This document shows, one piece after another, positions 1-6,326 of a stretch of 15,001 nucleotides of DNA. The stretch comes from an uncultured Christensenella sp. (GTDB taxonomy: Bacteria > Bacillota > Clostridia > Christensenellales > DTU072): positions 1 to 15,001 of the forward strand of contig CAJLYQ010000054.1 in the NCBI GenBank assembly GCA_905210905.1, written 5' to 3'. The notes under the pieces are model-generated. The model saw only the letters and a program-made list of their open reading frames with translations. It had not been told where the DNA came from and did no database searches. The first letter of the stretch is position 1. Every line of letters begins with the position of its first letter. The position numbers and the translations under genes are program-made.

Positions 1-609
1 GATAAAAAAATTACCGCCGTACTCGGACCGTCCGGTTGCGGAAAAACAACGCTTTTAAGAATATTAAGTAACGAAGTGAAGTTTTCCGGCACAATCGAAG
101 GACAAACGGACGAAATAAGTTATATATTCCAAGACCCATTACTTTTATCGCATTTAACGGTAGAAAACAACGTGGATTTTTTTCTTAAAAAAGCCTTTCT
201 CGACAAGAAAACAAGAAAAAAAATAGTAGATGAAATTCTTGCCAAAGTGGAATTAACCGACAGTATAAAAAAATATCCGTCTTCGCTGAGCGGTGGAATG
301 GCGCAGAGAGTATCGCTCGCCAGAGCGTTCGCATATCCTGCCAAACTTCTCCTTATGGACGAACCGTTCAAAGGGTTGGATTACTCTTTGAAAAAACGCA
401 TACTCGATATTTTTTTACGTATGTACGAAAACGATAAAAAAACTACGGTTTTCGTTACGCACGACATCGACGAAGCATTGCTTCTTGCGGATAAAATAGT
501 CGTAATTACGGACGGAAACATCGTTTACGAAAAAGAATTGCCCGAAAGAACGGAACGAAAAATTACCGATTTCCCCGAAATAAAAAACAAACTTTACGAA
601 ATATTATAA
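1..609 (+). CDS. ABC transporter ATP-binding protein, NitT/TauT (TauB/SsuB) type, 5' end missing
   Basis: This is the ATP-hydrolysing subunit of an importer. The reading frame is open from base 1, so the true start lies before the window; the GTG at 76 is internal, because Walker A lies upstream of it. Counting from base 1 (202 residues), Walker A is GPSGCGKTT at 9-17, the Q-loop glutamine (YIFQD) is at 44, the signature LSGGM is at 96-100, Walker B LLLMDE is at 116-121 and the H-loop histidine (VTHD) is at 154. The wording MDEPFKGLD and VTHDIDEA is typical of the nitrate/sulfonate/taurine import ATPases. Perhaps 30 N-terminal residues are lost. The permease and binding protein are not in the window, so the substrate cannot be named. 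The gene ends 161 bases before ruvC and is probably the last of its own operon, though no convincing terminator follows it. Confidence 0.93.
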   Translation, partial: DKKITAVLGPSGCGKTTLLRILSNEVKFSGTIEGQTDEISYIFQDPLLLSHLTVENNVDFFLKKAFLDKKTRKKIVDEILAKVELTDSIKKYPSSLSGGMAQRVSLARAFAYPAKLLLMDEPFKGLDYSLKKRILDIFLRMYENDKKTTVFVTHDIDEALLLADKIVVITDGNIVYEKELPERTERKITDFPEIKNKLYEIL

Positions 610-734
610 ACTGCATTTTCTCGCATATCTTAAATTTTTGCGTTGTTTTTTGCAAACGAAAATTCGCGTCGACAATATAAAAAATTTTTTTCAAGCCGAG
701 TAACCGTTATAAAATAACCCGACGTACATTTGGT

Positions 735-763
735 TTGACTTTTCTCATAAAAAAGTTTATTAT
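735..763 (+). promoter_or_regulatory. sigma-A promoter of the ruvC-ruvA-ruvB-queA-tgt cluster
   Basis: TTGACT (735-740) and TATTAT (758-763) are separated by exactly 17 bases. Each hexamer matches the consensus at five of six positions. Transcription would start at about 769-771, which is at or next to the ruvC ATG at 771. The 125 bases before it (610-734) hold no gene and no clear terminator. Read from the sequence; not tested. Confidence 0.7.
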
Positions 764-770
764 ATCATTT

Positions 771-1265
771 ATGATAATTCTAGGTATCGACCCCGGGTAC
801 GGGACGGTCGGTTTCGGCGTAATAGATTCTAGAGCGGGCAACAAAATCATACCCGTCGAATACGGCGTTATTCAAACTCCGAAAGAAGATTCTTTACCGA
901 AACGATTAAAAGTTATTGCGGACGCATTCGACTACATCATCGACAAGTATAACCCCGAAGCGGTGGCTATCGAAGAATTATTTTTCCAAAACAACCAAAA
1001 AACGGCAATAGCGGTAGCGGAAGCGCGCGGAGCGATTTTGCTTACGGTGTACAAAAAATGCAAAAATCTTTTCGAGTACACCCCGATGCAAATCAAACAG
1101 GCACTTACCGGTTACGGCAAAGCCGAAAAAAAACAAATTCAGTATATGGTCAAAGTTCTTTTGAAACTTGACGAAGTTCCTAAACCCGACGACGCTGCGG
1201 ACGCTTTGGCTGCGGCGATTACTCACGCTCAGGTAGCAAGAACTTCTTCGCTTTTCGGAATATAA
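771..1265 (+). CDS. ruvC: RuvC, Holliday junction resolvase
   Basis: RuvC is the dimeric endonuclease that cuts four-way junctions symmetrically, working with RuvAB in recombinational repair. The product has 164 residues, close to the usual 160-175. The start MIILGIDPGYGTVGFG matches the family. The four acidic catalytic residues are all present: D7 (GIDPG), E68 (AIEE), D141 and D144 (DDAADALA), in the pattern of E. coli D7/E66/D138/D141. I chose ATG 771 over an in-frame TTG at 735, because that TTG is part of the -35 box and would add 12 residues absent from the family. There is no Shine-Dalgarno before 771 and the predicted transcript start falls on it, so the message may be leaderless. ruvA follows after 17 bases. 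B. subtilis uses RecU instead, so RuvC here fits Clostridia. Confidence 0.96.
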   Translation: MIILGIDPGYGTVGFGVIDSRAGNKIIPVEYGVIQTPKEDSLPKRLKVIADAFDYIIDKYNPEAVAIEELFFQNNQKTAIAVAEARGAILLTVYKKCKNLFEYTPMQIKQALTGYGKAEKKQIQYMVKVLLKLDEVPKPDDAADALAAAITHAQVARTSSLFGI

Positions 1266-1282
1266 AAGGGCGGTTAAAACAG

Positions 1283-1891
1283 ATGATAGGTTACGTTAAA
1301 GGTCAGGTAGCGGATAAAAGCGACGGAACGGTCGTTATCGACAATGGCGGAATAGGATACGAAATTTTCGTAAGTTCTACGACGCTGACGCAAATAGGCA
1401 ACAATTCGTTCGTACAACTGTATACGTATCTTAACGTTCGCGAAGACGGCGTTTTTCTTTACGGTTTTTATACCAAAGAAGAAAAAAATATGTTTCTGAA
1501 ACTTATCACAATAAGCGGAGTGGGACCGAAAGCGGCGCTCAGCATTCTTTCGGGAATAGAACTTAACAAACTTATGGTAGCGATAATAAACGCCGACGTA
1601 AAAACCTTATCGAAAATCAAAGGTATCGGCAAGAAAACAGCGGAAAGAATCGTTCTCGAACTTAAAGAAAGTTTGGACGCCGCAGCGGAAGCGGCTATCG
1701 ACGCCGCAATCGAAGGAATTGCGATCGAACAAACCAAAGAAGAACTCGACAAAGATTCCGAAGACGCTATTTACGCGTTACGCGGTCTCGGATTTACGCA
1801 GAACGAAGCGGTCAAAGCGGTTAAAGCCGCAAGACCGAAAGCGCGCGATTTGCAAGAACTCATCGCTTTAAGTTTGCGCAGTCTTAACTAA
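1283..1891 (+). CDS. ruvA: RuvA, Holliday junction DNA-binding subunit
   Basis: RuvA tetramers hold the Holliday junction open in a square-planar form and load the RuvB motors. The product has 202 residues, the normal length. It begins MIGYVKG, the usual RuvA start, in an OB-fold domain (about 1-62). Two helix-hairpin-helix motifs follow, ISGVGPKAA at 77-85 and IKGIGKKTA at 112-120. A flexible, Ala/Glu-rich linker (about 131-157) leads to the small C-terminal domain III that binds RuvB (about 158-202, ALRGLGFTQNEAVKAV). An AAAAGGG sequence at 1264-1270 is the only ribosome-binding candidate; it lies 12 bases before ATG and overlaps the ruvC stop, so translation is probably coupled. ruvB follows after 14 bases. 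Confidence 0.96.
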   Translation: MIGYVKGQVADKSDGTVVIDNGGIGYEIFVSSTTLTQIGNNSFVQLYTYLNVREDGVFLYGFYTKEEKNMFLKLITISGVGPKAALSILSGIELNKLMVAIINADVKTLSKIKGIGKKTAERIVLELKESLDAAAEAAIDAAIEGIAIEQTKEELDKDSEDAIYALRGLGFTQNEAVKAVKAARPKARDLQELIALSLRSLN

Positions 1892-1905
1892 TATCGGAGA
1901 AAAAT

Positions 1906-3012
1906 ATGGCAGACGAACAATTTTACATTTCTTCCACCAAATATACGCCGCCCGATCTGTCCGCCGATAGAACCGAACGGCTTGTTGCGAGCGAACGGCT
2001 CGATTTCGACGAAGCGGAAAACGCTTTGCGTCCCAAAAGGCTGGAAGACTACGTCGGACAAAACAAGGTAAAAGAAAACCTGAAAGTTTTTATGCATTCC
2101 GCGAAAAAACGTAAAGAAACGCTCGATCACGTCCTTCTTTACGGCCCGCCGGGACTTGGAAAAACCACGCTTAGCCACATCATCGCTTCCGAAATGAACG
2201 CATCTATAAGAGTTACGACCGGACCCGCGATAGAAAGAGCGGGAGACCTTGCCGCAATTTTGACGAATATGCAGAAAGGGGACGTGCTTTTCATCGACGA
2301 AATACACAGACTTAACCCGACGGTAGAAGAAATATTGTACTCGGCAATGGAAGACAACGCTCTTGACATAGTTACCGGCAAAGGACCGAGCGCGAGAACG
2401 ATGAGAATTCCCATAGAACCGTTTACCCTCGTCGGCGCAACGACCAAAGCGGGTATGCTCAGCGCACCTTTAAGAGATCGTTTCGGCGTGATTTGCCGAC
2501 TTGAAATGTACACCAAAGAAGAACTTGCGCTGATAGTAAATCGTTCGGCGAAAATTCTAAACATAAAGATTACTCCCGAAGGAGCGGAAGAGATCGCAAA
2601 ACGCTCTCGCGGAACGCCGAGAATAGCCAACCGCCTTTTAAGACGAGTTCGTGACTTTACCGAGTACGACAATATGGACACGGTTACGCTCGAACAAGCG
2701 AAAAAAGCGCTTGCGTTGCTGGAAATCGACGAACTCGGTTTAGACAAAACCGACGTAAATATAATAAAAACGATAATTGACAAGTTTGCCGGCGGTCCGG
2801 TAGGTTTGGATACTTTGGCTGCGGCGAGCGGCGAAGATTCGAACACGATCGAAGACGTATACGAACCCTACCTTTTACAATTAGGTTTTATAGCGCGTAC
2901 TCCGCGCGGAAGAGTTTGCACCCAGGGAGCGTACAAGCATTTCGGTTGCAGAAAAGCGGATCCGTCTGACAACGGTTTTTCGATAGACGATAACGGAGAT
3001 ATAATATGGTAA
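1906..3012 (+). CDS. ruvB: RuvB, Holliday junction branch-migration ATPase
   Basis: RuvB is the hexameric AAA+ motor that drives branch migration. The product has 368 residues, somewhat longer than the usual 330-350: about 25 extra residues precede the conserved core and a 20-residue acidic tail follows the winged helix. Walker A is GPPGLGKTT at 80-88, Walker B DVLFIDEIH at 126-134, sensor 1 GATT at 177-180, the arginine finger lies in PLRDRFG (188-194) and sensor 2 in GTPRIANRLL (236-245). The winged-helix DNA-binding domain is around 296-336 (GGPVGLDTLA through TPRGR). GGAGA at 1896-1900 sits just before ATG 1906. The end overlaps the queA start by 7 bases, which indicates translational coupling. 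Confidence 0.97.
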   Translation: MADEQFYISSTKYTPPDLSADRTERLVASERLDFDEAENALRPKRLEDYVGQNKVKENLKVFMHSAKKRKETLDHVLLYGPPGLGKTTLSHIIASEMNASIRVTTGPAIERAGDLAAILTNMQKGDVLFIDEIHRLNPTVEEILYSAMEDNALDIVTGKGPSARTMRIPIEPFTLVGATTKAGMLSAPLRDRFGVICRLEMYTKEELALIVNRSAKILNIKITPEGAEEIAKRSRGTPRIANRLLRRVRDFTEYDNMDTVTLEQAKKALALLEIDELGLDKTDVNIIKTIIDKFAGGPVGLDTLAAASGEDSNTIEDVYEPYLLQLGFIARTPRGRVCTQGAYKHFGCRKADPSDNGFSIDDNGDIIW

Positions 3013-4028
3013 AAAGCGATTTTTATTATGATTTGCCGCAAGAACTTATTGCGCAGACACCTATCGAACCGCGCGACGCGGCAAGACTTTTATACTATAA
3101 CAAAGCAACCGACGAAGCAAAAGATTTGCATTTTTACGACGTGGAAAACATTCTGCAAAAAGGAGATTTGCTCGTAGTCAATAATACGCGCGTAATAAAC
3201 GCGAGAATATACGCATACAACGAGTCCGGAAGACGATTTGAAGTTCTGCTTCTTAAAAGGGTAGATCTGACGCACTACGAGGCGCTGCTAAGACCTGCAC
3301 GAAAAGCGAAAATCGGGTCGAAACTCGTCGTTAACGACGAACTCTCTCTCGTAATAGAATCAATCAACCCGGACGACGGCGTAAGAACGATTAAATTCGA
3401 GTTTGACGGAGTTTTCGAGGATATTCTCGACAGAGTCGGCGAAGTTCCGCTTCCCCCTTATATTACCGAAAAACTCGACGATAAGGAGAGATATCAGACG
3501 GTTTATAACAAAGTTCGCGGTTCGAGCGCCGCACCTACGGCAGGACTTCATTTTACGCAGGAACTTATACAAAAACTCAAAGATAAAGGCGTTGAGTTTG
3601 CCGAAGTTCTTCTTCACGTCGGACTGGGAACGTTCAGACCCGTTAAGGAAGATAACGTTCTCGAACACAAAATGCATTCCGAGTATTACGAGATAAACGA
3701 AGAGGCGGCGGAAAAAATCAATCGTGCGATAAAGGACGGGCGTAGGGTAATTGCAGTCGGAACGACTTCGGTTCGGGTACTCGAATCCTCGTCCGACGAA
3801 AACGGTTACGTCAAACCGACGAAGGGCGACACGGATATTTTTATTTACCCCGGGTACAGGTTCAAAACCGTAAAAGGATTGATCACGAACTTCCATTTAC
3901 CCGAATCTACCCTTATTATGCTCGTAAGCGCGTTCCTTACCAAGGATAAAACGCTTGAATTATACAACCACGCCGTAAGCGACAAATACAGATTTTTCAG
4001 TTTCGGCGACGCAATGATTTTACTGTGA
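3006..4028 (+). CDS. queA: QueA, S-adenosylmethionine:tRNA ribosyltransferase-isomerase
   Basis: QueA transfers the ribosyl part of S-adenosylmethionine to 7-aminomethyl-7-deazaguanine in tRNA, giving epoxyqueuosine, the last-but-one step of queuosine synthesis. The product has 340 residues, the usual length. Family motifs run in order: VNNTRV 58-63, RYQTVY 162-167, AAPTAGLHFT 175-184, HVGLGTFRPV 204-213, HKMHSEYYEI 221-230, GTTSVRVLES 252-261, DIFIYPGYRF 277-286 and TNFHLPESTLIML 294-306. GGAGA at 2995-2999 lies inside the ruvB end, 6 bases before ATG 3006, and the first 7 bases overlap ruvB. The substrate base is put into tRNA by Tgt, encoded 10 bases downstream. Confidence 0.97.
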   Translation: MVKSDFYYDLPQELIAQTPIEPRDAARLLYYNKATDEAKDLHFYDVENILQKGDLLVVNNTRVINARIYAYNESGRRFEVLLLKRVDLTHYEALLRPARKAKIGSKLVVNDELSLVIESINPDDGVRTIKFEFDGVFEDILDRVGEVPLPPYITEKLDDKERYQTVYNKVRGSSAAPTAGLHFTQELIQKLKDKGVEFAEVLLHVGLGTFRPVKEDNVLEHKMHSEYYEINEEAAEKINRAIKDGRRVIAVGTTSVRVLESSSDENGYVKPTKGDTDIFIYPGYRFKTVKGLITNFHLPESTLIMLVSAFLTKDKTLELYNHAVSDKYRFFSFGDAMILL

Positions 4029-4038
4029 GAGAAACATT

Positions 4039-5145
4039 ATGTTTAAGTACGAAATAATCAAAGAATGTAAACAAACGGGCGCAAGAATAGGTCGCCTTAC
4101 CACGCCGCACGGAGTAATCGAAACTCCCGTGTTTATGCCTGTAGGCACGATGGCAAGCGTTAAAGCGCTTGCTCCCGAAGAGGTAGAAGGATTAGGCTCT
4201 CAGATTATTTTGAGCAACACCTATCATTTGTATCTTCGCCCGGGACACGAACTAATCAGAAAAGCGGGCGGATTGCATAAATTTATGAACTGGCACAAGC
4301 CTATTCTTACGGACAGCGGCGGTTTTCAGGTGTTCAGTTTATCGAGTATGAGAAAAATTACCGACGAAGGCTGCACTTTTAACAGTTTCATCGACGGGAG
4401 CAAACACTTTTTCACGCCCGAAAAATCCATTGAAATTCAGCAAGCGCTCGGAAGCGATATTATGATGGCGTTCGACGAATGTACCGAACCTGACATATCG
4501 CACGAAAAAGCGGAAGACGCGCTTAACCGTACGATAAAATGGCTCGACAGGTGTTATAAGGTCGCAACAAATCCCGATCAGATGCTTTTCCCGATTATTC
4601 AGGGAAATATGTATAAAGATTTGCGTATCGAAAGTGCGAAAAAAACCGTTCCTTACGCTAAATGCGGTATAGCGATAGGCGGATTGTCCGTAGGCGAGCC
4701 CAAACCCGTGATGTACGAGATGCTCGACGCTTTGCGCCCGTATTATCCCGAACTAATGCCCAGATACCTTATGGGCGTGGGAAGTGCGGACTGTCTTGTC
4801 GAAGGCGTTCTCCGCGGAATAGATATGTTCGACTGCGTTCTGCCCACCAGAATTGCGAGAAACGGAACGGCTATGACGTTGAAAGGGGACGTAACGATAA
4901 GAAACGCCGCCTTTAAGGAAGATTTTACTCCCGTCGAAGAAGGTTGCGATTGTTATTGCTGCAGAAACTACACTAAAGCGTACGTAAGACACCTTATAAA
5001 TACCGACGAAATTTTCGGCGGAAGATTGTTGTCTATCCATAATATACGCTTCCTTCACAGGTTAATGAATAAAATCAAAGAGGCGATTTGGCAAGACAGG
5101 CTGAAAGACTTCCGCGACGAATTCTTTGAAAACTATAAAATTTGA
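4039..5145 (+). CDS. tgt: Tgt, tRNA-guanine transglycosylase
   Basis: Tgt exchanges guanine at position 34 of GUN-anticodon tRNAs (Asp, Asn, His, Tyr) for preQ1. The product has 368 residues, normal for bacterial enzymes. The general acid/base Asp is D92 in TDSGGFQVFSL, the substrate loop GGLSVGE is at 214-220 and the nucleophile is D265 in FDCVLPTR. The zinc site is complete: C303, C305, C308 and H334, with the same spacing as the Zymomonas enzyme (318, 320, 323, 349). A weak GAGAGA lies before the ATG, overlapping the queA stop. No preQ1 riboswitch is visible, and queA-tgt seem to depend on the ruvC promoter. The 39 bases after the stop hold no terminator before the yajC promoter begins, so some read-through into yajC is possible. 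Confidence 0.98.
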   Translation: MFKYEIIKECKQTGARIGRLTTPHGVIETPVFMPVGTMASVKALAPEEVEGLGSQIILSNTYHLYLRPGHELIRKAGGLHKFMNWHKPILTDSGGFQVFSLSSMRKITDEGCTFNSFIDGSKHFFTPEKSIEIQQALGSDIMMAFDECTEPDISHEKAEDALNRTIKWLDRCYKVATNPDQMLFPIIQGNMYKDLRIESAKKTVPYAKCGIAIGGLSVGEPKPVMYEMLDALRPYYPELMPRYLMGVGSADCLVEGVLRGIDMFDCVLPTRIARNGTAMTLKGDVTIRNAAFKEDFTPVEEGCDCYCCRNYTKAYVRHLINTDEIFGGRLLSIHNIRFLHRLMNKIKEAIWQDRLKDFRDEFFENYKI

Positions 5146-5184
5146 TAGGAAAGATTAAAACACTATTAAAATCCGTAAATTCGC

Positions 5185-5213
5185 TTGCATAATAGGGAAG
5201 AATAGTGTATTAT
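5185..5213 (+). promoter_or_regulatory. promoter of yajC
   Basis: TTGCAT (5185-5190), a 17-base spacer, then TATTAT (5208-5213). The start of transcription would be near 5220. An imperfectly spaced inverted repeat (ACACTATT 5160-5167, AATAGTGT 5201-5208) brackets the -35 box and ends on the first base of the -10 box. It separates yajC from the ruv-que-tgt transcript. Confidence 0.7.
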
Positions 5214-5244
5214 AAACTTACATCTTTATAAAGGAGAATTTAAA

Positions 5245-5556
5245 ATGACCAGTTTGCTCGCGGCATGGAACAATACCTACACGATGTATATCATTCTCGG
5301 TGTTTTTCTCGTGCTCATGATTGTAATGACAATTATACCCCAAAGAAAACAAAAGAAGAAACAAGAAGAAATGATGAACTCCATTCAGGTCGGAGATAAG
5401 ATTATGACTATCGGCGGATTTGTAGGAACTATCGTTGAATACGATCCCGGTACGGATCAATACGTAATCAACGTCGGAACGGAAGAAGCGCCGACTCACG
5501 TTACCATCATCAAAAACGCTATTCGCTCCAAAATGCAAGACGGAGCGAACAAGTAA
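5245..5556 (+). CDS. yajC: YajC, Sec translocase accessory subunit
   Basis: YajC is a small single-span membrane protein that associates with SecD-SecF and SecYEG; its exact role is not settled. The product has 103 residues. One transmembrane helix lies at about 12-31, followed by a basic stretch PQRKQKKKQ (32-40) that should be cytoplasmic. The conserved YajC core GDKIMTIGG (50-58) continues into a beta-rich soluble part (59-92). AAGGAG at 5231-5236 lies 8 bases before ATG 5245, an ideal spacing. It has its own promoter and a strong terminator, so it is a single-gene unit. secD and secF lie 2.2 kb further on, the TIGR04086 and SCIFF genes coming in between. Confidence 0.95.
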   Translation: MTSLLAAWNNTYTMYIILGVFLVLMIVMTIIPQRKQKKKQEEMMNSIQVGDKIMTIGGFVGTIVEYDPGTDQYVINVGTEEAPTHVTIIKNAIRSKMQDGANK

Positions 5557-5575
5557 TTGCTATCGCAAAATCAAT

Positions 5576-5606
5576 AAAGCCGCGGAATTATCCGCGGCTT
5601 TTCTTT
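5576..5606. terminator. intrinsic terminator of yajC, probably bidirectional
   Basis: AAAGCCGCGGA (5576-5586) and TCCGCGGCTTT (5591-5601) form a perfect 11-bp stem with a 4-base ATTA loop, followed by TCTTT. On the minus strand the same stem is followed by an A/T-rich run. It lies between the yajC stop (5556) and the convergent gene's stop (5618), so it can end both transcripts. Confidence 0.9.
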
Positions 5607-5617
5607 ATAAAAAAGCG

Positions 5618-6010
5618 TTAAACTTTGTTTTTTCCTATATTAACCGAGATTATTCCGCAAATCGCTCCGATTACGCCGCCTAAAGCCGCGTCGAGCAGAA
5701 TACCGTAAGAAAAAGTGAAAGATTTGTTTATCAACGCAAAAATCAGCGCAGTGCCGAGAGAATAGATTAGCCCGGACAACAGCCCTTTAAGTATCCCGTT
5801 TTTCTTTTCTTTGAAACCGAAAAAGCACCCGACGAAAATCGCGATTACTTTAATTATCTGATTTATTACCGTTACGACGGTTTCGTTTATCGGCACGAAA
5901 TTAAGTACCGTAGCGAAAACGAGAATAAGAATTGCGCCGATCAAAACGGAAACGAGCGCTCCTTTAAGCACGTCGGTAAAAAAATATTTTTTTGCGCCTG
6001 ATTTTACCAT
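5618..6010 (-). CDS. small four-helix membrane protein, TIGR04086/YrzE family
   Basis: The product has 130 hydrophobic residues with four predicted membrane helices at about 15-37, 45-67, 74-96 and 102-123. A basic, glycine-containing loop GCFFGFKEKKNGILKG (61-76) joins helices 2 and 3. This pattern and the position next to yajC match the TIGR04086/YrzE family of Firmicutes membrane proteins; B. subtilis yrzE lies beside its yajC homologue. From memory, members are also often found near scfA. No function is known. I chose the ATG at 6008-6010 because GAGGTG lies 3 bases upstream; an in-frame TTG at 6026-6028 would add six residues and has no such site. It is the only minus-strand gene in the window, convergent to yajC and divergent from scfA. 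A TATAAT (6039-6044, minus strand) may be its -10 box, but no good -35 box accompanies it. Confidence 0.85.
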   Translation of the reverse strand: MVKSGAKKYFFTDVLKGALVSVLIGAILILVFATVLNFVPINETVVTVINQIIKVIAIFVGCFFGFKEKKNGILKGLLSGLIYSLGTALIFALINKSFTFSYGILLDAALGGVIGAICGIISVNIGKNKV

Positions 6011-6013
6011 AAA

Positions 6014-6019
6014 CACCTC
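6014..6019 (-). promoter_or_regulatory. ribosome-binding site that fixes the start of the TIGR04086-type gene
   Basis: GAGGTG on the minus strand lies 3 bases before the ATG at 6010-6008. It falls inside the reading frame if the upstream TTG (6028) is used, and therefore supports the shorter 130-residue product. Confidence 0.7.
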
Positions 6020-6088
6020 ATCAAACAAGTTTTGCTAAATTATATTTCGCTTTACGTTCTATTATTCGCGAAAAATTCGGCAAAACGA

Positions 6089-6117
6089 TTGATTTATTTT
6101 TCAAATGCCGTTATAAT
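6089..6117 (+). promoter_or_regulatory. promoter of scfA-scfB
   Basis: TTGATT (6089-6094), a 17-base spacer, then a perfect TATAAT (6112-6117). The transcript would start near 6124, giving a leader of about 28 bases that carries a strong GGAGG (6139-6143) 9 bases before the scfA ATG. The combination suggests high expression of the peptide. Confidence 0.8.
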
Positions 6118-6152
6118 ATACACGAAAATAATCTCCACGGAGGAATTAAATA

Positions 6153-6323
6153 ATGAAACACATCACCAAATTGTTCAGCAAATCTCTTTGCAAAAAGCAC
6201 GAAACCGGTTGCGGAGAATGTCAATCCAGTTGTCAATCCGCTTGCAAAACGAGTTGCACCGTAGGCAACCAGTCCTGCAAACAAGAAGAAAAAATTAACG
6301 TTACGAAGAAAGAAAGCCTGTAA
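6153..6323 (+). CDS. scfA: ScfA, SCIFF (six-cysteine) ranthipeptide precursor
   Basis: ScfA is a ribosomally made, post-translationally modified peptide whose thioether cross-link is made by the neighbouring radical SAM enzyme. The product has 56 residues. It starts MKHITKLFSK, like the SCIFF leader. The core runs from C20 to C42 with cysteines at 20, 23, 27, 31, 35 and 42 (CX2CX3CX3CX3CX6C) and includes SACKTSCTVGNQSC, the most conserved part of the family. In the C. thermocellum homologue CteA the thioether joins a Cys to the Thr five residues later; here that pair would be C31 and T36. Two oddities: a seventh cysteine (C13) in the leader, and a charged tail of 14 residues after C42 where family members of about 45 residues usually stop. 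GGAGG at 6139-6143 gives a strong start, and scfB begins 3 bases after the stop. No dedicated exporter or protease lies nearby. Confidence 0.95.
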   Translation: MKHITKLFSKSLCKKHETGCGECQSSCQSACKTSCTVGNQSCKQEEKINVTKKESL

Positions 6324-6326
6324 GCA

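Noticed and set aside
610..734. Terminator after the ABC ATPase gene
   Set aside because: Only weak, interrupted inverted repeats (around TTTTTGCGTT and AACGAAAATT) are visible; I cannot support a terminator, and the stretch otherwise holds nothing I recognise.
735..770. Longer RuvC starting at TTG 735
   Set aside because: The TTG is the -35 box, it would add 12 residues not found in the family, and MIILGIDPG at 771 is the standard start.
2139..2846. Long open frame on the minus strand within ruvB (235 codons)
   Set aside because: It is antisense to RuvB motifs, its Ser/Ile-rich composition is typical of a reverse shadow, and it shows no domain.
6011..6028. Longer TIGR04086-type protein starting at the minus-strand TTG 6028
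   Set aside because: A GAGGTG site lies just before the internal ATG at 6010, and none serves the TTG.
6039..6044. Full minus-strand promoter for the TIGR04086-type gene
   Set aside because: The TATAAT is good, but the best hexamers 16-18 bases upstream (such as GAATAA) do not resemble TTGACA, so I mention it only as a possible -10 box.
6032..6298. Plus-strand open frame of 88 codons over the scfA region
   Set aside because: It runs through the scfA promoter and leader in another frame; the scfA frame has the ribosome-binding site and the conserved SCIFF core.
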